A stretch of DNA of 64,000 nucleotides from Mycobacterium terramassiliense (GCF_900157385.1 NZ_LT717698.1:355312-419311); one strand, 5' to 3'; counted from the first letter of the stretch, positions 38,021 through 48,167 are shown. A program made the numbers and translations. The notes: generated from the sequence alone by a model not told the origin.

Positions 38021-38947
38021 ATGGACTTGCCACGCATGCCGCTGTCCACCGCCTCGGCGGTGACATTCCTCTACGCGATCGGTTATCCCATCGGCGCGCT
38101 CGCGGTGGCCGCGATGACCCCGATGGCCGCCCTCGTGCTGCGGTTCGGATTGGCGGCTTCGATCCTGGCGGTCTGGACCGTGGTGGCGCAGGCGCCCTGG
38201 CCGCGCGGGGCGCGGCTCGGTCACGTCGTGATGGCCGGCCTGCTGATCCAAGGGGTCCAGTTTTGCAGCCTCTACGAGGCCGTCGAGCTCGGAGCGCCGG
38301 CGGTGCTGTGTGCGGTGGTCATCGCGATGAATCCGGTCACCACGGCGATCCTCACGACCGTGTTCCTGCGGGAGCCGCTGGGTCTGCAGCGGCTGGCCGC
38401 GCTGGCCCTGGGCGTCGCCGCGGTGCTCGCCGCATGCGCCCGGCGGCTGATGGCCACCCACGGCGTCGACCCCGTCTTCTTGCTGCTTGTGCTTGGCCTG
38501 CTTGGCCTTTCGGCCGGCGGCGTCTACCAGCAGCGCTTCTGCGCCGGAGTCGACTTCCGGGCGATCAGCGCGGTGCAGAACGCCGTCGGCCTCGTGCCGG
38601 CCGCGGCGCTCGCCGCCTGCACACCCTTCACCGTGCACAACGCGGCCAAGGCCGCCGTCGCGGTCAGCGCCGTGGTGCTGTTGAACGCCACGCTGGCGGT
38701 CAGCCTGTACGTGCGGGCCATCAACACGCACGGCGCGGCGGCGGTGGCGATGCTATTTGCCGTCATTCCGGCGGTCGCCGGCGTGCTGTCATGGGTGATG
38801 TTGGGGCAGCGCCCGGACGCCGGTGTCGCGGTCGGCCTGCTCGTCGGCGGGCTCGCCTGCTGGCTCAACAGCCGGGCAGCCACCCGGCCCCGCCCGGCGA
38901 ACGCCGCCGAACCCGAAGCGCTTCACCAGACCTGCGCCGTCGGCTAG
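38021..38947 (+). CDS. EamA/DMT-family transporter
   Basis: A 308-residue, ten-helix drug/metabolite transporter made of two EamA repeats (~10-135 and ~150-290), with NPVTTAILTTVFLREP at the end of repeat 1 and VIPAVAGVLSWVMLGQRP in repeat 2. Such proteins export amino acids, metabolites or drugs; substrate unknown. Divergent from the LysR gene and convergent with the DUF2156 gene, sharing a CTAG stop palindrome. Confidence 0.88.
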   Translation: MDLPRMPLSTASAVTFLYAIGYPIGALAVAAMTPMAALVLRFGLAASILAVWTVVAQAPWPRGARLGHVVMAGLLIQGVQFCSLYEAVELGAPAVLCAVVIAMNPVTTAILTTVFLREPLGLQRLAALALGVAAVLAACARRLMATHGVDPVFLLLVLGLLGLSAGGVYQQRFCAGVDFRAISAVQNAVGLVPAAALAACTPFTVHNAAKAAVAVSAVVLLNATLAVSLYVRAINTHGAAAVAMLFAVIPAVAGVLSWVMLGQRPDAGVAVGLLVGGLACWLNSRAATRPRPANAAEPEALHQTCAVG

Positions 38948-40338
38948 AGGTGACGCCGGCGTGGCATGAACTCCAGCGTCAACAACACGACGATCAGCGG
39001 GAGCAGCTGCGTCATCGAGATCACCGCGTAGCGCCGGGCGTCCATGGCGTGGAACTTGCGCACGTAGCGGAACAACGACTCCAGCGCGATCAACGGGTCG
39101 AGGATGTGGATCAGGCGGTAAAAGACGCGCTGCAGCCGACCGCGATCCTTGTCCTCGAAGATCTCGGGGAACGCCGCGAAGGACAGCGATACCCGCTGCG
39201 CGCCGGCGTCTTTGGCGGCCATGATCATGTCGACGCTGAGCCGCTCGTCGATGCCGTTGGGCGATCCGCGGCGACGCCACGGGACGTCGAGGCTGACATC
39301 GCTGCCACCGCCGGCGGTCGCGTAGCGATGGAAGCCCTGCACGCACCCCTCGGCGTCCCGGGCGATGATGAGCTTGATTCCGGGGAACCGGCCCTCCAGC
39401 ACGCCGTCGAGGTTCATGTAGAAGCCGCGATCGTGGTGGGCGCCGCTGGGGGACGCCCGCACCACGTCGGTCAGCTCCGCGAGCAGCCTGTCGTCGAGTC
39501 CCTGCTCGTCCACGATTTCGGTGGTGATGCCGAAGTTGTGGGTGCGCTTCACGGCCTGGCGCAGGTTGCGGAACTTGCGGCCCACCATCTCGAAACCCTC
39601 CACGTCGACGACGACGTCGCGGCCGATCGGTATGGCCCGCAGCGATTGCCCGATGACCGCGGGGTCGCGCCACAGGCCGAGTCGCCGCTCGCTGCAGCCC
39701 ACGACGGCGATCCGCCAGCCGTGGGTGTGACACATGGCGGCAAAATCGGCGACCAACTCGGGAAATTTCGCTTCGTCACCGATGGGGTCGCCGCCGACCG
39801 CGGCGTATCCCAGCCGGGTCCGGTACGCCAGCGCGGCCGTCCCGTCGGCGGTGAAGTGGTAGCACTTGCCGGTCTGCATCGCGAAGGGCGCGAGCGGGTC
39901 GTCGTCGGTGACATCGATCAACGACCACACCCGGGGCAGGTCCGCGGCTCGCGGATGCGCCGACGTCGGCCACATCAACACGATCCCGGACCCGACGATC
40001 AGCACGTTGCCCAGCAGGTCGAAGGACAGCACGTGCGCCCCCAGCCCCGCCACGACGAACAGCGCAGCGGCGGTGGCGTGCATGGTCGTCACCGGGCGAC
40101 CGAGGAAGATGCCGCGGGCGAGGAACGCGACCGCGCCCAGCACCGTCAGCGACCAGCCCAGCCGGTCGGTGTAGTGCCAATCCGGCTGCTGGTGGTGCCG
40201 GGCGAGGATGACGACCAGCCAGCCCGCCGCGCAGAGCAGGGCCGACGCGCCGACCCAGCGGGCTGCCAGTGAATCGACATGGACGACAACGCGTTCTCGC
40301 GCGCGGGGCTTCGCTGCGACGTCGACCGGTCCGTTCAC
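38944..40338 (-). CDS. Membrane protein with DUF2156 domain (Rv1619 homolog)
   Basis: A 464-residue protein: four or so helices in residues 25-130, then a DUF2156 GNAT-like domain, the fold of the lysyl-phosphatidylglycerol synthase catalytic region (MprF/LysX). Visible family motifs include GDPIGDE, RKFRNLRQAVKR and DERLSVDMIMAAKDAG. Aminoacyl transfer to lipid is possible but not shown for Rv1619. GTG start with GGGAGG 5 nt upstream. A final hydrophobic helix (MTQLLPLIVVLLTLEF) closes the protein. Confidence 0.85.
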   Translation of the reverse strand: MNGPVDVAAKPRARERVVVHVDSLAARWVGASALLCAAGWLVVILARHHQQPDWHYTDRLGWSLTVLGAVAFLARGIFLGRPVTTMHATAAALFVVAGLGAHVLSFDLLGNVLIVGSGIVLMWPTSAHPRAADLPRVWSLIDVTDDDPLAPFAMQTGKCYHFTADGTAALAYRTRLGYAAVGGDPIGDEAKFPELVADFAAMCHTHGWRIAVVGCSERRLGLWRDPAVIGQSLRAIPIGRDVVVDVEGFEMVGRKFRNLRQAVKRTHNFGITTEIVDEQGLDDRLLAELTDVVRASPSGAHHDRGFYMNLDGVLEGRFPGIKLIIARDAEGCVQGFHRYATAGGGSDVSLDVPWRRRGSPNGIDERLSVDMIMAAKDAGAQRVSLSFAAFPEIFEDKDRGRLQRVFYRLIHILDPLIALESLFRYVRKFHAMDARRYAVISMTQLLPLIVVLLTLEFMPRRRHL

Positions 40339-40466
40339 TTCACCTCCCGATGCGATCAGCTCCCATTCGCACCGAATACCCGGCTGGTTGGAACTTACCC
40401 CCGATCACGGCCGCGGTGGGCCCAAATCAGGCGGTCTTCCTGCGGGTATGCCGTACTGTGACCTGT

Positions 40467-41375
40467 CTATCGCTGGGCGGGCGGGAAATATAACAGCAGG
40501 CCTTCCTGCGAGACCGTGGCGATGGCTTGGCCGGCCGGGTCGAAAAAATGCCCGGTGCCCAGCCCGCGCGAATCCGCGGCCACCGGCGACGACGTGGAGT
40601 ACAGCACCCAGTCGTTGAAGTTGACCTGCCGGTGAAACCACACGGAATGGTTGGCGGACGCGGCAAAGATGCGGTCGAAGCCCCACGACAGCCCGTGGGT
40701 GGTGATGACCGAGTCCAGCACCGTGGTGTCCGAGGAGAACAGCATGGTCGCGGTGTGCAGCACCGGGTCTTCGGGCACCGTACCCAGTGCCTTCATCCAG
40801 ACCCTGTTGTGCGGCAGCCGCTCGCCCTTGTCGCGCATGACCCAGGAGGGATCGTTGGTGAAGCGCCATTCGATCGGCTGCAGGGCGTTGACGAAGTGCG
40901 GGACGACCTTTTCGTAGCCGCGCAACAGCTCGCCGAGCGACGGCTGCGTGTGGGGCTGCGCCACCTGCGGGGGGTCGACGGCGTGCTCGAGGCCGGGGCC
41001 CCCCGCCATGTAGGAGATCAGCGCCGAGGACAACACGATGCCGTCCTGCACGGCGTCGACGCGCCGGTTGGCGAACCGGCGCTCGTCGCGCAGCCGGGTC
41101 ACGTGGTATTCGATGTCTTTGGCGGTGTCCCCGCCGTTGACGAAGTGCACGGACAGCGCGCTCGGCGGCAGGCCATCCTGAGTCAGCGTGCGGCTGCTGG
41201 CGACGAACGACTGCGCCATGAGCTGGCCGCCGAACGTGCGCATCGGGTTCTTGCTCGGATGGGATCCGACGAACCGGTCGTCGGCGACCCGGTGGAGGTC
41301 GAGTATCGCCAGCAGTTCCTCGAAATCAGAATTGGTGCTGATCGCGGCATCTCCTATTGGGTCCTGCGGGTCCAC
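40467..41375 (-). CDS. tesB: Acyl-CoA thioesterase II
   Basis: A double hot-dog thioesterase of 302 residues that hydrolyses medium- and long-chain acyl-CoA. Motifs: FGGQLMAQSFVAS in the first hot-dog, HFVNGGD, and HSVWFHRQVNFNDWVLYS near the end with the catalytic Asp/Thr region. Ortholog of Rv1618 (TesB1). GTG start 3 nt after the pyk stop, so co-transcribed with pyk. The 128-bp gap before the DUF2156 gene shows no recognised element. Confidence 0.93.
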   Translation of the reverse strand: MDPQDPIGDAAISTNSDFEELLAILDLHRVADDRFVGSHPSKNPMRTFGGQLMAQSFVASSRTLTQDGLPPSALSVHFVNGGDTAKDIEYHVTRLRDERRFANRRVDAVQDGIVLSSALISYMAGGPGLEHAVDPPQVAQPHTQPSLGELLRGYEKVVPHFVNALQPIEWRFTNDPSWVMRDKGERLPHNRVWMKALGTVPEDPVLHTATMLFSSDTTVLDSVITTHGLSWGFDRIFAASANHSVWFHRQVNFNDWVLYSTSSPVAADSRGLGTGHFFDPAGQAIATVSQEGLLLYFPPAQR

Positions 41376-41378
41376 GCG

Positions 41379-42797
41379 CTAGACGTCGTCCTCCCCGATC
41401 CGGTGCACGTGGATCAGATTTGTCGACCCTACTGTGCCAGGTGGCGCGCCGGCGACGATGACCACCAGGTCGCCGCGCTTGTAGCGGCCGAGCTCGAGCA
41501 GCGACTTGTCGACCTGGCGGATCATGCCGTCGGTCGACGTCATCATCGGGACGATGAAGGTTTCGGTGCCCCAGGTCATGGCGAGCTGGCTGCGGACCTC
41601 GGGCCACGCGGTGAAGGCGAGCAGCGGCAGCGGGGTGTGCAGGCGCGCGAGCCGTTTGACGGTGTCACCGGATTGGGTGAAGGCGACCAAGGCCTTCGCG
41701 TCGAGCCGCTCGCCGATGTCGCGGGCGGCGTAGGAGATCACGCCCCGTTTGGTGCGGGGCACGTGCGTCAGCGGCGGCGCGGCGGTGGAGTTCTCCTCGA
41801 CCGCGCAGACGATGCGCGACATCGTCCGAACCGCGGCCATCGGATACTTGCCCACCGACGTCTCCCCCGACAGCATCAACGCGTCGGCGCCGTCGAGCAC
41901 GGCGTTGGCGACGTCGGAGGCCTCGGCCCGGGTGGGCCGCGAGTTCTCGATCATCGAGTCGAGCATCTGGGTCGCCACGATGACGGGTTTCGCGTTCTCC
42001 CTGGCGATTTGGATCGCCCGCTTCTGCACCAGTGGAACCTCTTCGAGGGGCAGCTCGACACCCAGGTCGCCGCGGGCCACCATGATGCCGTCGAATGCCA
42101 GCACGATGGCTTCCAGGTTGTCGACGGCTTCGGGCTTTTCCAGCTTGGCGATCACCGGGACCCGCCGCCCGATCCGGTCCATCACCTCGTGCACGAGCTC
42201 GACGTCGGACGGCGAGCGCACGAACGACAGCGCCACCAGGTCGACACCCAGGTTGAGCGCGAAGGTCAGATCCTCGATGTCTTTTTCCGATAGGGCGGGG
42301 GCGGACACGTTCACGCCGGGCAGTGAAAGGCCCTTGTTGTTGCTCACCGGCCCGCCTTCGACGACGGTGCAGACCACGTCGTCGCCGTCGATGGCCTCCA
42401 CCACGAGGCACACCTTGCCGTCGTCGACCAGGATGCGGTCACCGACCACGGCATCCTTGGCCAACTTTTTGTAGGTGGTCGAGACGCGGTCGTGGCTGCC
42501 TTCGCATTCGGCGACGGTGATGCGGACCGTTTCCCCGTCCGCCCAAAACGTGGGGCCGGTGGCGAAGCGTCCCAGCCTGATCTTGGGGCCCTGCAGGTCG
42601 GCCAGCACGCCGACCGCGCGGCCGGTCGTGTCGGAGGCGGCCCGCACGCGGTCGTAGGCGGCCTTGTGGTCGGCGTAGTCCCCGTGGCTGAAGTTCATTC
42701 GAGCGACGTCCATTCCGGCCTCTACCAGCGCCAGGATCAGTTCGTCGGAGTTTGTTGCCGGGCCTAAAGTGCAGACGATCTTCCCGCGTCTACTCAC
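41379..42797 (-). CDS. pyk: Pyruvate kinase
   Basis: Glycolytic enzyme converting phosphoenolpyruvate and ADP to pyruvate and ATP. At 472 residues it is the same length as M. tuberculosis PykA, with the TIM-barrel motifs CTLGPAT, ARMNFSHG, ADLQGPKIR, IAKLEKPEAV (catalytic Lys, metal Glu), MVARGDLGVELP and MLSGETSVGKYP, and a C-terminal allosteric domain (AMP and glucose 6-phosphate in M. tuberculosis). GTG start as in relatives. Confidence 0.97.
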   Translation of the reverse strand: MSRRGKIVCTLGPATNSDELILALVEAGMDVARMNFSHGDYADHKAAYDRVRAASDTTGRAVGVLADLQGPKIRLGRFATGPTFWADGETVRITVAECEGSHDRVSTTYKKLAKDAVVGDRILVDDGKVCLVVEAIDGDDVVCTVVEGGPVSNNKGLSLPGVNVSAPALSEKDIEDLTFALNLGVDLVALSFVRSPSDVELVHEVMDRIGRRVPVIAKLEKPEAVDNLEAIVLAFDGIMVARGDLGVELPLEEVPLVQKRAIQIARENAKPVIVATQMLDSMIENSRPTRAEASDVANAVLDGADALMLSGETSVGKYPMAAVRTMSRIVCAVEENSTAAPPLTHVPRTKRGVISYAARDIGERLDAKALVAFTQSGDTVKRLARLHTPLPLLAFTAWPEVRSQLAMTWGTETFIVPMMTSTDGMIRQVDKSLLELGRYKRGDLVVIVAGAPPGTVGSTNLIHVHRIGEDDV

Positions 42798-42860
42798 GGC
42801 GAACCAGCATAGTCGTGCGGCGCGGGCGCAGCCCGAGTTAACCGATTGGACGCAGCGCGG

Positions 42861-43247
42861 CTACCCACTGAGGACGGTCGGAACAAGAGGGAAGCCCGGC
42901 AGGTTGCGCAGCACCGTCCACGCGATCGCCACGGCCGTGACCGTCACCACCGCGGGCGTCGACAGCACCGGCTTGCCGCGACGGCGGCGCAGCAGAATCC
43001 AACCGGCGAGCGCCGGGATGGCAAACAGGAGCAAGACGTTGTCGTTGATGGTGGCCATCAGGTCACCGTGCAGCAGGTCGTGCGTCATGCGAAGGCCGCC
43101 GCACAGCGGGCAATTCCAGCCGGTGAGCCACTTGAACGGGCACAGCGGATAGACCGAGTGCGTGTTGTGCGGATCGACCAGCGCGACGTAACCGACCGCG
43201 CCAGCCAGCAGCGCGCCGGTGCCCGCCGCGGCGTACGTCCGGTTCAC
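42861..43247 (-). CDS. DUF2752 membrane protein (Rv1616 homolog)
   Basis: A 128-residue protein with three hydrophobic helices and the DUF2752 core CPFK...CPLCGG, a paired-cysteine motif between helices 1 and 2. Function unknown; links to membrane redox or metal chemistry are speculation. The GTG at 43247 sits 7 nt after TAAGGT, so a leaderless mRNA is predicted and longer upstream readings are unlikely. Confidence 0.85.
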   Translation of the reverse strand: MNRTYAAAGTGALLAGAVGYVALVDPHNTHSVYPLCPFKWLTGWNCPLCGGLRMTHDLLHGDLMATINDNVLLLFAIPALAGWILLRRRRGKPVLSTPAVVTVTAVAIAWTVLRNLPGFPLVPTVLSG

Positions 43248-43254
43248 GTTCTCA

Positions 43255-43260
43255 ACCTTA
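43255..43260 (-). promoter_or_regulatory. -10 hexamer TAAGGT of the DUF2752 gene
   Basis: Minus-strand TAAGGT, seven bases before the GTG start. Confidence 0.6.
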
Positions 43261-43334
43261 GTGCGCCGAACGTCGAGTAGTTGCGCGGAACCACGGATCT
43301 GGCGCAACAACCCGACGTTGGACGGGCTTGGCCG

Positions 43335-45233
43335 CTAGCGGCCCCGCCGGTTCCGCAGTCGGAAGCTCACTCGCCTCCGCGTTGCGGCCGAGGTCTCCAC
43401 CGCGGCCTCGTCGGCCGCGGCGTCCGCGGCGTCCGGCTCGGGTTCCGAATCGGCTTCGGGCTCTTCGTCTTCGGGCTCGGCTTCAAGGTCTTCAGGCTTC
43501 GCTTCAAGGTCTTCGGGTCCGGGTTCGGCAACCTCGGCCTCCGTGGCCTCCGTGGCCTCGGCCTCCTCGGCCTCCTCGGCCTCCTCGGCCTCCTCGGCTT
43601 CCGGTTCTTCCTCCTCGGCCTCCTCGGCTTCCGGCTCCGCGGTTTCGGTTTCCCCGGCCTCCGCCACGGCGGCCTCGCCCTCGGCGACTTCGGCTTCCGC
43701 CTCCTCGCCCTCCTCGGCCTCCTCGGCTTCCGGCTCCTCGGCCTCCTCGGCTTCCGGTTCTTCCTCCGTGGCCTCCTCGGCTTCCGGCTCCGCGGTTTCG
43801 GTTTCCCCGGCCTCCGCCACGGCGGCCTCGCCCTCGGCGACTTCGGCCTCCGGCTCCTCGGCCTCCCCGGCCTCCTCGGCCTCCGGTTGTTCCGCTTTGG
43901 TCTCTTCGGCTTCCGCTTGTTCCGCTTCGGCCTCCGCGACTTCGGCTTGCGGCTCCTCGGTCTCGGCCTCTTCCGCTTCGTGTTCCGGCTCTTGAGATTC
44001 GGGCGCCGCAACCTCGGCTACGGCGGCGTCGGATTCGGCCGCTTCTTCCGCTTCGGGTGGGGCAACCTCGGCGGTTTGGGCCTCATCGGCCACCGGTTCC
44101 GCGCCCGCGGTCTCGGCCTCTGCCGTTTCAGGCTCGGCGGTGTGCGACTCCGGAACTTCGGCTTCCGTTTTCACGGCCTCGGTTTCGGCTTCCGCTTCCA
44201 CGGCCGCGACCGGTTTCGACCGTCTCCGCGGAATCAACCGTCTCGCCGTCTTGCCCGCCGACAGGACACCGGCGACCGTGGCCGCCGCCACCACCGAAGC
44301 GCCGGTGATCGGCTCGGGTTCGGGTTCGGTCTGCGGCTTGGGTGCCGGCGCGTTCTCCGGCACGGGATAGCCGGTGTGCAGGCTCGCGGGGTCTTCGCGG
44401 CCCTTCGGCGCCAGGATGATGTACACCACGGCCCCGATGAACACGAAAGTCGATGTGAACACGTTGATCCGGATCCCGGCGATCAGCGTGGCCGTGTCGT
44501 TGCGCAGCAGCTCGACGCCGAAGCGCCCGACGCAGTAGCCGGCGACATACAACGCGAACAGTCGCCCGTGACCGAACTTGAACCGCCGGTCCACGTAGAT
44601 CAACGCGACGAAAACCAGGACGTTCCAGATCAATTCGTAGAGGAACGTCGGGTGCACCACGAACGCGACCTGCCCGGTCGAAACGCCGTCGAGCGAATGC
44701 GGATCCACGTATCCGGAGGGGTCGCGCCGGTAGAAGATCTGCAAACCCCACGGCACCGCGGTTTCGCGGCCGTAGAGCTCCTGGTTGAAATAGTTGCCGA
44801 GCCGACCGATGGCCTGCGCCAGGATAATTCCCGGGGCAATGGCATCCCCGAAGGCGGGCAGCGGAATTCCCCGGCGCCGGCAGGCGATCCACGCGCCGAC
44901 GCCGCCCAGCGCCACCGCGCCCCAGATGCCCAGGCCGCCGTCCCAGATTCGCAGCGCCGCGCCGAACCCGGCGCCGCCCGGACCCCAGTAGGTCCGCCAA
45001 TCGGTGGCCAAGTGATAGAGCCGGCCGCCCACCAATCCGAACGGCACGGCCCACAGCGCGATGTCGTAGATGACGCCGCGCTGGCCGCCTCGGGCCTCCC
45101 AGCGCCGGTCGCCGATCATCAGCGCAACCACGATGCCGGCGATGATGAACAGCGCGTAGGCGCGAATGGGCAGCGGCCCGAGGTGCCACACGCCCCGCGG
45201 CGGGCTGGGGAAATACGCGAGCACCCGCGTCAT
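43335..45233 (-). CDS. lgt: Prolipoprotein diacylglyceryl transferase with a long acidic tail
   Basis: Membrane enzyme that attaches diacylglycerol to the lipobox Cys of prolipoproteins. Residues 1-~290 are the seven-helix catalytic core with GGRLYHLATDW and the signature GRLGNYFNQELYG. The remaining ~340 residues are a low-complexity Ala/Glu/Pro tail, strongly acidic, then a basic end (RRRVSFRLRNRRGR). M. tuberculosis Lgt also has a tail but is only 468 residues. Part of the tail is a tandem duplication at the DNA level. ATG start overlaps the trpA stop (ATGA), so lgt is the last gene of the trp operon. Confidence 0.95.
   Translation of the reverse strand: MTRVLAYFPSPPRGVWHLGPLPIRAYALFIIAGIVVALMIGDRRWEARGGQRGVIYDIALWAVPFGLVGGRLYHLATDWRTYWGPGGAGFGAALRIWDGGLGIWGAVALGGVGAWIACRRRGIPLPAFGDAIAPGIILAQAIGRLGNYFNQELYGRETAVPWGLQIFYRRDPSGYVDPHSLDGVSTGQVAFVVHPTFLYELIWNVLVFVALIYVDRRFKFGHGRLFALYVAGYCVGRFGVELLRNDTATLIAGIRINVFTSTFVFIGAVVYIILAPKGREDPASLHTGYPVPENAPAPKPQTEPEPEPITGASVVAAATVAGVLSAGKTARRLIPRRRSKPVAAVEAEAETEAVKTEAEVPESHTAEPETAEAETAGAEPVADEAQTAEVAPPEAEEAAESDAAVAEVAAPESQEPEHEAEEAETEEPQAEVAEAEAEQAEAEETKAEQPEAEEAGEAEEPEAEVAEGEAAVAEAGETETAEPEAEEATEEEPEAEEAEEPEAEEAEEGEEAEAEVAEGEAAVAEAGETETAEPEAEEAEEEEPEAEEAEEAEEAEEAEATEATEAEVAEPGPEDLEAKPEDLEAEPEDEEPEADSEPEPDAADAAADEAAVETSAATRRRVSFRLRNRRGR
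43591..43847. repeat. In-frame tandem duplication within lgt
   Basis: The 104 nt at 43591-43694 recur at 43744-43847 with two differences; the period is 153 bp, or 51 codons. Flanking CTCCTCGGC-type 9-mers encode the EAEE runs. Length is likely to vary between strains. Confidence 0.85.
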
Positions 45234-46045
45234 GACGCGGCCGCCCGATGGCGCACGCCGGCGGCCAACTCCTCGGTCAGCGCGCGCAGGGCGGGCAGAC
45301 CGCCGTCGCCCAGCGCCGATACCAGCGCGGACCCGACGATGACGCCGTCGGCGTAGCCGGCGATCTGCGCGGCCTGGTCCCGCGACCGCACACCCAGGCC
45401 GACGCCGACGGGGATGTCGGACACCTCCCTGACCCGACGCACCAGCTCGGGCGCGGCGTGCGACACCGCGTCACGAGCCCCGGTGACACCCATCGTCGAG
45501 GCCGCATAGACGAAGCCGCGCGATGCCTGCACCGTGGTCGCCAGCCGCTCCGGCGTCGAGGAGGGCGCCACCAGGAAGATGCGATCCAGCCGATGGGCGT
45601 CGGAGGCCGCCAGCCACTGCCCGGCTTCGTCGGGGATGAGGTCGGGGGTGATCAGGCCGTGCCCGCCGGCCGCCGCCAAATCCCGGGCGAACGTGTCAAC
45701 GCCGTAGCGCAGCACCGGATTCCAGTACGTCATCACCACCGCGCGGCCGCCGGCCGCGCTGATCGCGTCGACCGCGGCCAGCGTGTCCCGTACCCGCACT
45801 CCCCCGTGCAGCGCGGCCTCGGTCGCGCGGGCGATGGTCGGGCCGTCCATGCCGGGATCCGAATAGGGCACGCCGACTTCGATAATGTCGCAACCACATT
45901 CGACGAGGGCGGTCATCGCGTCGATGGAGGTGGGCACGTCGGGGTAGCCGGTGGGCAAATAACCGATCAGCGCCGCGCGGTGCTCACCGCGGCAGGACTC
46001 GAAAGCCGGGCCCAGCCGGCTCGCCTCGCTCTGTTGCACGGTCAT
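45230..46045 (-). CDS. trpA: Tryptophan synthase alpha subunit
   Basis: Cleaves indole-3-glycerol phosphate to indole and glyceraldehyde 3-phosphate; 271 residues. The TIM barrel shows catalytic Glu in [20 protein letters not shown] with the second catalytic Asp nearby, [11 protein letters not shown], and a phosphate loop at [16 protein letters not shown]. The ATG overlaps the trpB stop. Confidence 0.97.
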   Translation of the reverse strand: MTVQQSEASRLGPAFESCRGEHRAALIGYLPTGYPDVPTSIDAMTALVECGCDIIEVGVPYSDPGMDGPTIARATEAALHGGVRVRDTLAAVDAISAAGGRAVVMTYWNPVLRYGVDTFARDLAAAGGHGLITPDLIPDEAGQWLAASDAHRLDRIFLVAPSSTPERLATTVQASRGFVYAASTMGVTGARDAVSHAAPELVRRVREVSDIPVGVGLGVRSRDQAAQIAGYADGVIVGSALVSALGDGGLPALRALTEELAAGVRHRAAAS

Positions 46046-47313
46046 TGCTCGTCGGACCCCAAGATGCCGAACCACTTCGCGGCCGTCGCGACGTCCTTGT
46101 CGCCGCGGCCCGACAGGTTGACCACGATGACGGCGCCACTGCCCAATTCGGCGCCGAGCCGCAGCGCCCCGGCCACCGCGTGCGCCGATTCGATGGCCGG
46201 GATGATGCCTTCGGTGCGGCACAGCAGGCCGAACGCGTCCATCGCTTCGGCGTCGGTGATGGGCCGGTACTCGGCGCGTCCGGTTTCGCGGAGCCAGGCG
46301 TGTTCGGGGCCCACGCCGGGATAGTCCAGACCCGCTGAGATCGAATGGGATTCGACCGTCTGGCCGTCCTCGTCCTGCAGCAGGTAGGAGAACGACCCCT
46401 GGAAGGCCCCGGGCGAACCGCCGCTGAACGTCGCCGCATGCCTGCCGGTCTCGACGCCGTCGCCGGCCGCCTCGAATCCGACCAGCCGCACGCCGGGATC
46501 ATCGATGAAGGCGTGGAAGATTCCGATCGCATTGGATCCCCCGCCGATGCAGGCGGTGACGGCATCGGGCAGCCGGCCCGCCTGCGCCTGGATCTGCACG
46601 CGCGTCTCCAGGCCGATGACGCGCTGGAAGTCGCGAACCATGGTGGGGAACGGATGCGGTCCGGCCGCGGTGCCGAAGCAGTAGTAGGTGTCGTCGGCGT
46701 TGGTAACCCAGTCGCGGAACGCCTCGTTGATGGCGTCCTTGAGCGTCCGGGAGCCGGTTTCCACCGAGACGACCTCGGCGCCCAGCAGCCGCATCCGGGC
46801 CACGTTGAGCGCCTGCCTGGCGGTGTCCACGGCGCCCATGTAGACCACGCAATCGAGTCCGAGCAGCGCGCAGGCCGTGGCCGTGGCCACGCCGTGCTGC
46901 CCGGCCCCGGTCTCGGCGATCACGCGGTTCTTGCCCATCCGCTTGGCCAGCAGCGCCTGGCCGAGGACGTTGTTGATCTTGTGAGATCCGGTGTGGTTCA
47001 GGTCTTCTCGCTTGAGGAAGATCCGTGCCGAGCCGGCGTGCTCGGACAGGCGGGTGGCCTCGTACAGCGGCGAGGGGCGGCCGGTGTAGTTGGCCTGCAA
47101 CGCGTCGAGCGTGTCGAGGAAGTCGGGGTTGACGCGTTCCTTCTCGTAGGCGGCGGTGACCTCTTCGATCACCGCCATCAGCGCCTCGGCGACGTAGCGG
47201 CCGCCATAACCACCGGGGCCGCCGAAATGACCACCCGGATCGGGGTCGTGGCGGGTGGGTTCGGCGATGGCCGCACTCGAAAGCGGGAGCTCCGGGCGGG
47301 ACAGGTCTACCAT
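46042..47313 (-). CDS. trpB: Tryptophan synthase beta subunit
   Basis: PLP enzyme joining indole and serine to give tryptophan, 423 residues. The Schiff-base Lys lies in [13 protein letters not shown], the catalytic Glu in AETGAGQHG and the phosphate cup in [11 protein letters not shown] 47313 is chosen; ATG/GTG choices further in are possible since M. tuberculosis TrpB is annotated ~13 residues shorter. It follows trpC by 35 bp. Confidence 0.96.
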   Translation of the reverse strand: MVDLSRPELPLSSAAIAEPTRHDPDPGGHFGGPGGYGGRYVAEALMAVIEEVTAAYEKERVNPDFLDTLDALQANYTGRPSPLYEATRLSEHAGSARIFLKREDLNHTGSHKINNVLGQALLAKRMGKNRVIAETGAGQHGVATATACALLGLDCVVYMGAVDTARQALNVARMRLLGAEVVSVETGSRTLKDAINEAFRDWVTNADDTYYCFGTAAGPHPFPTMVRDFQRVIGLETRVQIQAQAGRLPDAVTACIGGGSNAIGIFHAFIDDPGVRLVGFEAAGDGVETGRHAATFSGGSPGAFQGSFSYLLQDEDGQTVESHSISAGLDYPGVGPEHAWLRETGRAEYRPITDAEAMDAFGLLCRTEGIIPAIESAHAVAGALRLGAELGSGAVIVVNLSGRGDKDVATAAKWFGILGSDEQ

Positions 47314-47348
47314 CACCAATTCTCGACGCGGGGACAGCTCATCGGCGG

Positions 47349-48167
47349 CTAACGCGACGGTTTGGGGCAGGACGGATGGGTGCCCGCGGTGACCAGATCG
47401 GCGACCGCCGCGCGCGGGTCGCCGCTTTTGACCAGACCCTCGCCGACCAGAACCGCGTCGGCGCCGGCGCCGGCGTAGGCCAGCAGGTCGCCGGTGCCGC
47501 GGACGCCGGATTCGGCGATCCGGATCACGTTGCTGGGCAGGCCCGGCGCGATGCGGGCGAAGCAATCCCGGTCCACTTCGAGCGTCGCGAGGTCGCGGGC
47601 GTTGACGCCGATGACATTGGCCCCGGCCTTCAGCGCCCGGTCGGCCTCTTCCTCGGTGTGCACTTCGACCAGGGCCGTCATGCCGAGCGATTCGGTGCGG
47701 TCCAGCATCGACACCAACGCCGACTGTTCCAGCGCGGCGACGATCAGCAACAGCATGTCGGCGCCGTGCGCGCGCGCCTCGTGAATCTGGTAGGGCTGCA
47801 CCACAAAGTCCTTGCGCAACACCGGAATTGACACCGCGGCCCGCACCGCGTCAAGGTCGTCGAGCGAGCCGCGGAAGCGCCGCTCCTCGGTCAGCACGCT
47901 GATGATCCGGGCGCCGCCGTCTTCGTAGGCCTGGGCCAGCTTCGCCGGATCGGCAATGGGCGCTAGCGAACCCGCCGACGGGCTGGCGCGTTTGACCTCG
48001 GCGATGACGCCGATACCGGGCTCACGCAAGGCGGCCATCACGTCCAGCGGTGGTGGCGCCGCCGCGGCGGCCGCCTTGATTTCCGTCAGGCTGACAATGG
48101 CTTCGCGCGCGGCAACGTCGGCCCGGACTCCCTCGAGGATGGAGTCAAGCACGGATGCCGGACTCAT
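47349..48167 (-). CDS. trpC: Indole-3-glycerol phosphate synthase
   Basis: Closes the indole ring in tryptophan synthesis. 272-residue TIM barrel with [25 protein letters not shown] (catalytic Lys), [11 protein letters not shown] and ESGVRGTGD. The 99-bp gap upstream contains a TGACGTCA palindrome (48227-48234) within a TTGACG -35-like element, so trpC may have its own promoter apart from the trpE transcript. Confidence 0.97.
   Translation of the reverse strand: MSPASVLDSILEGVRADVAAREAIVSLTEIKAAAAAAPPPLDVMAALREPGIGVIAEVKRASPSAGSLAPIADPAKLAQAYEDGGARIISVLTEERRFRGSLDDLDAVRAAVSIPVLRKDFVVQPYQIHEARAHGADMLLLIVAALEQSALVSMLDRTESLGMTALVEVHTEEEADRALKAGANVIGVNARDLATLEVDRDCFARIAPGLPSNVIRIAESGVRGTGDLLAYAGAGADAVLVGEGLVKSGDPRAAVADLVTAGTHPSCPKPSR

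Noticed and set aside
40339..40466. KstR-type operator upstream of the DUF2156 gene or near tesB
   Set aside because: No TAGAAC/GTTCTA-like palindrome present.
43543..44000. Short direct repeats that could suggest a CRISPR or minisatellite
   Set aside because: Units are 9-bp and 153-bp in-frame codon repeats inside lgt, with no constant repeat-spacer pattern.
43328..44308. Pro/Arg-rich plus-strand frame opposite the lgt tail
   Set aside because: Results from the repetitive Glu/Ala codons of lgt read backwards.
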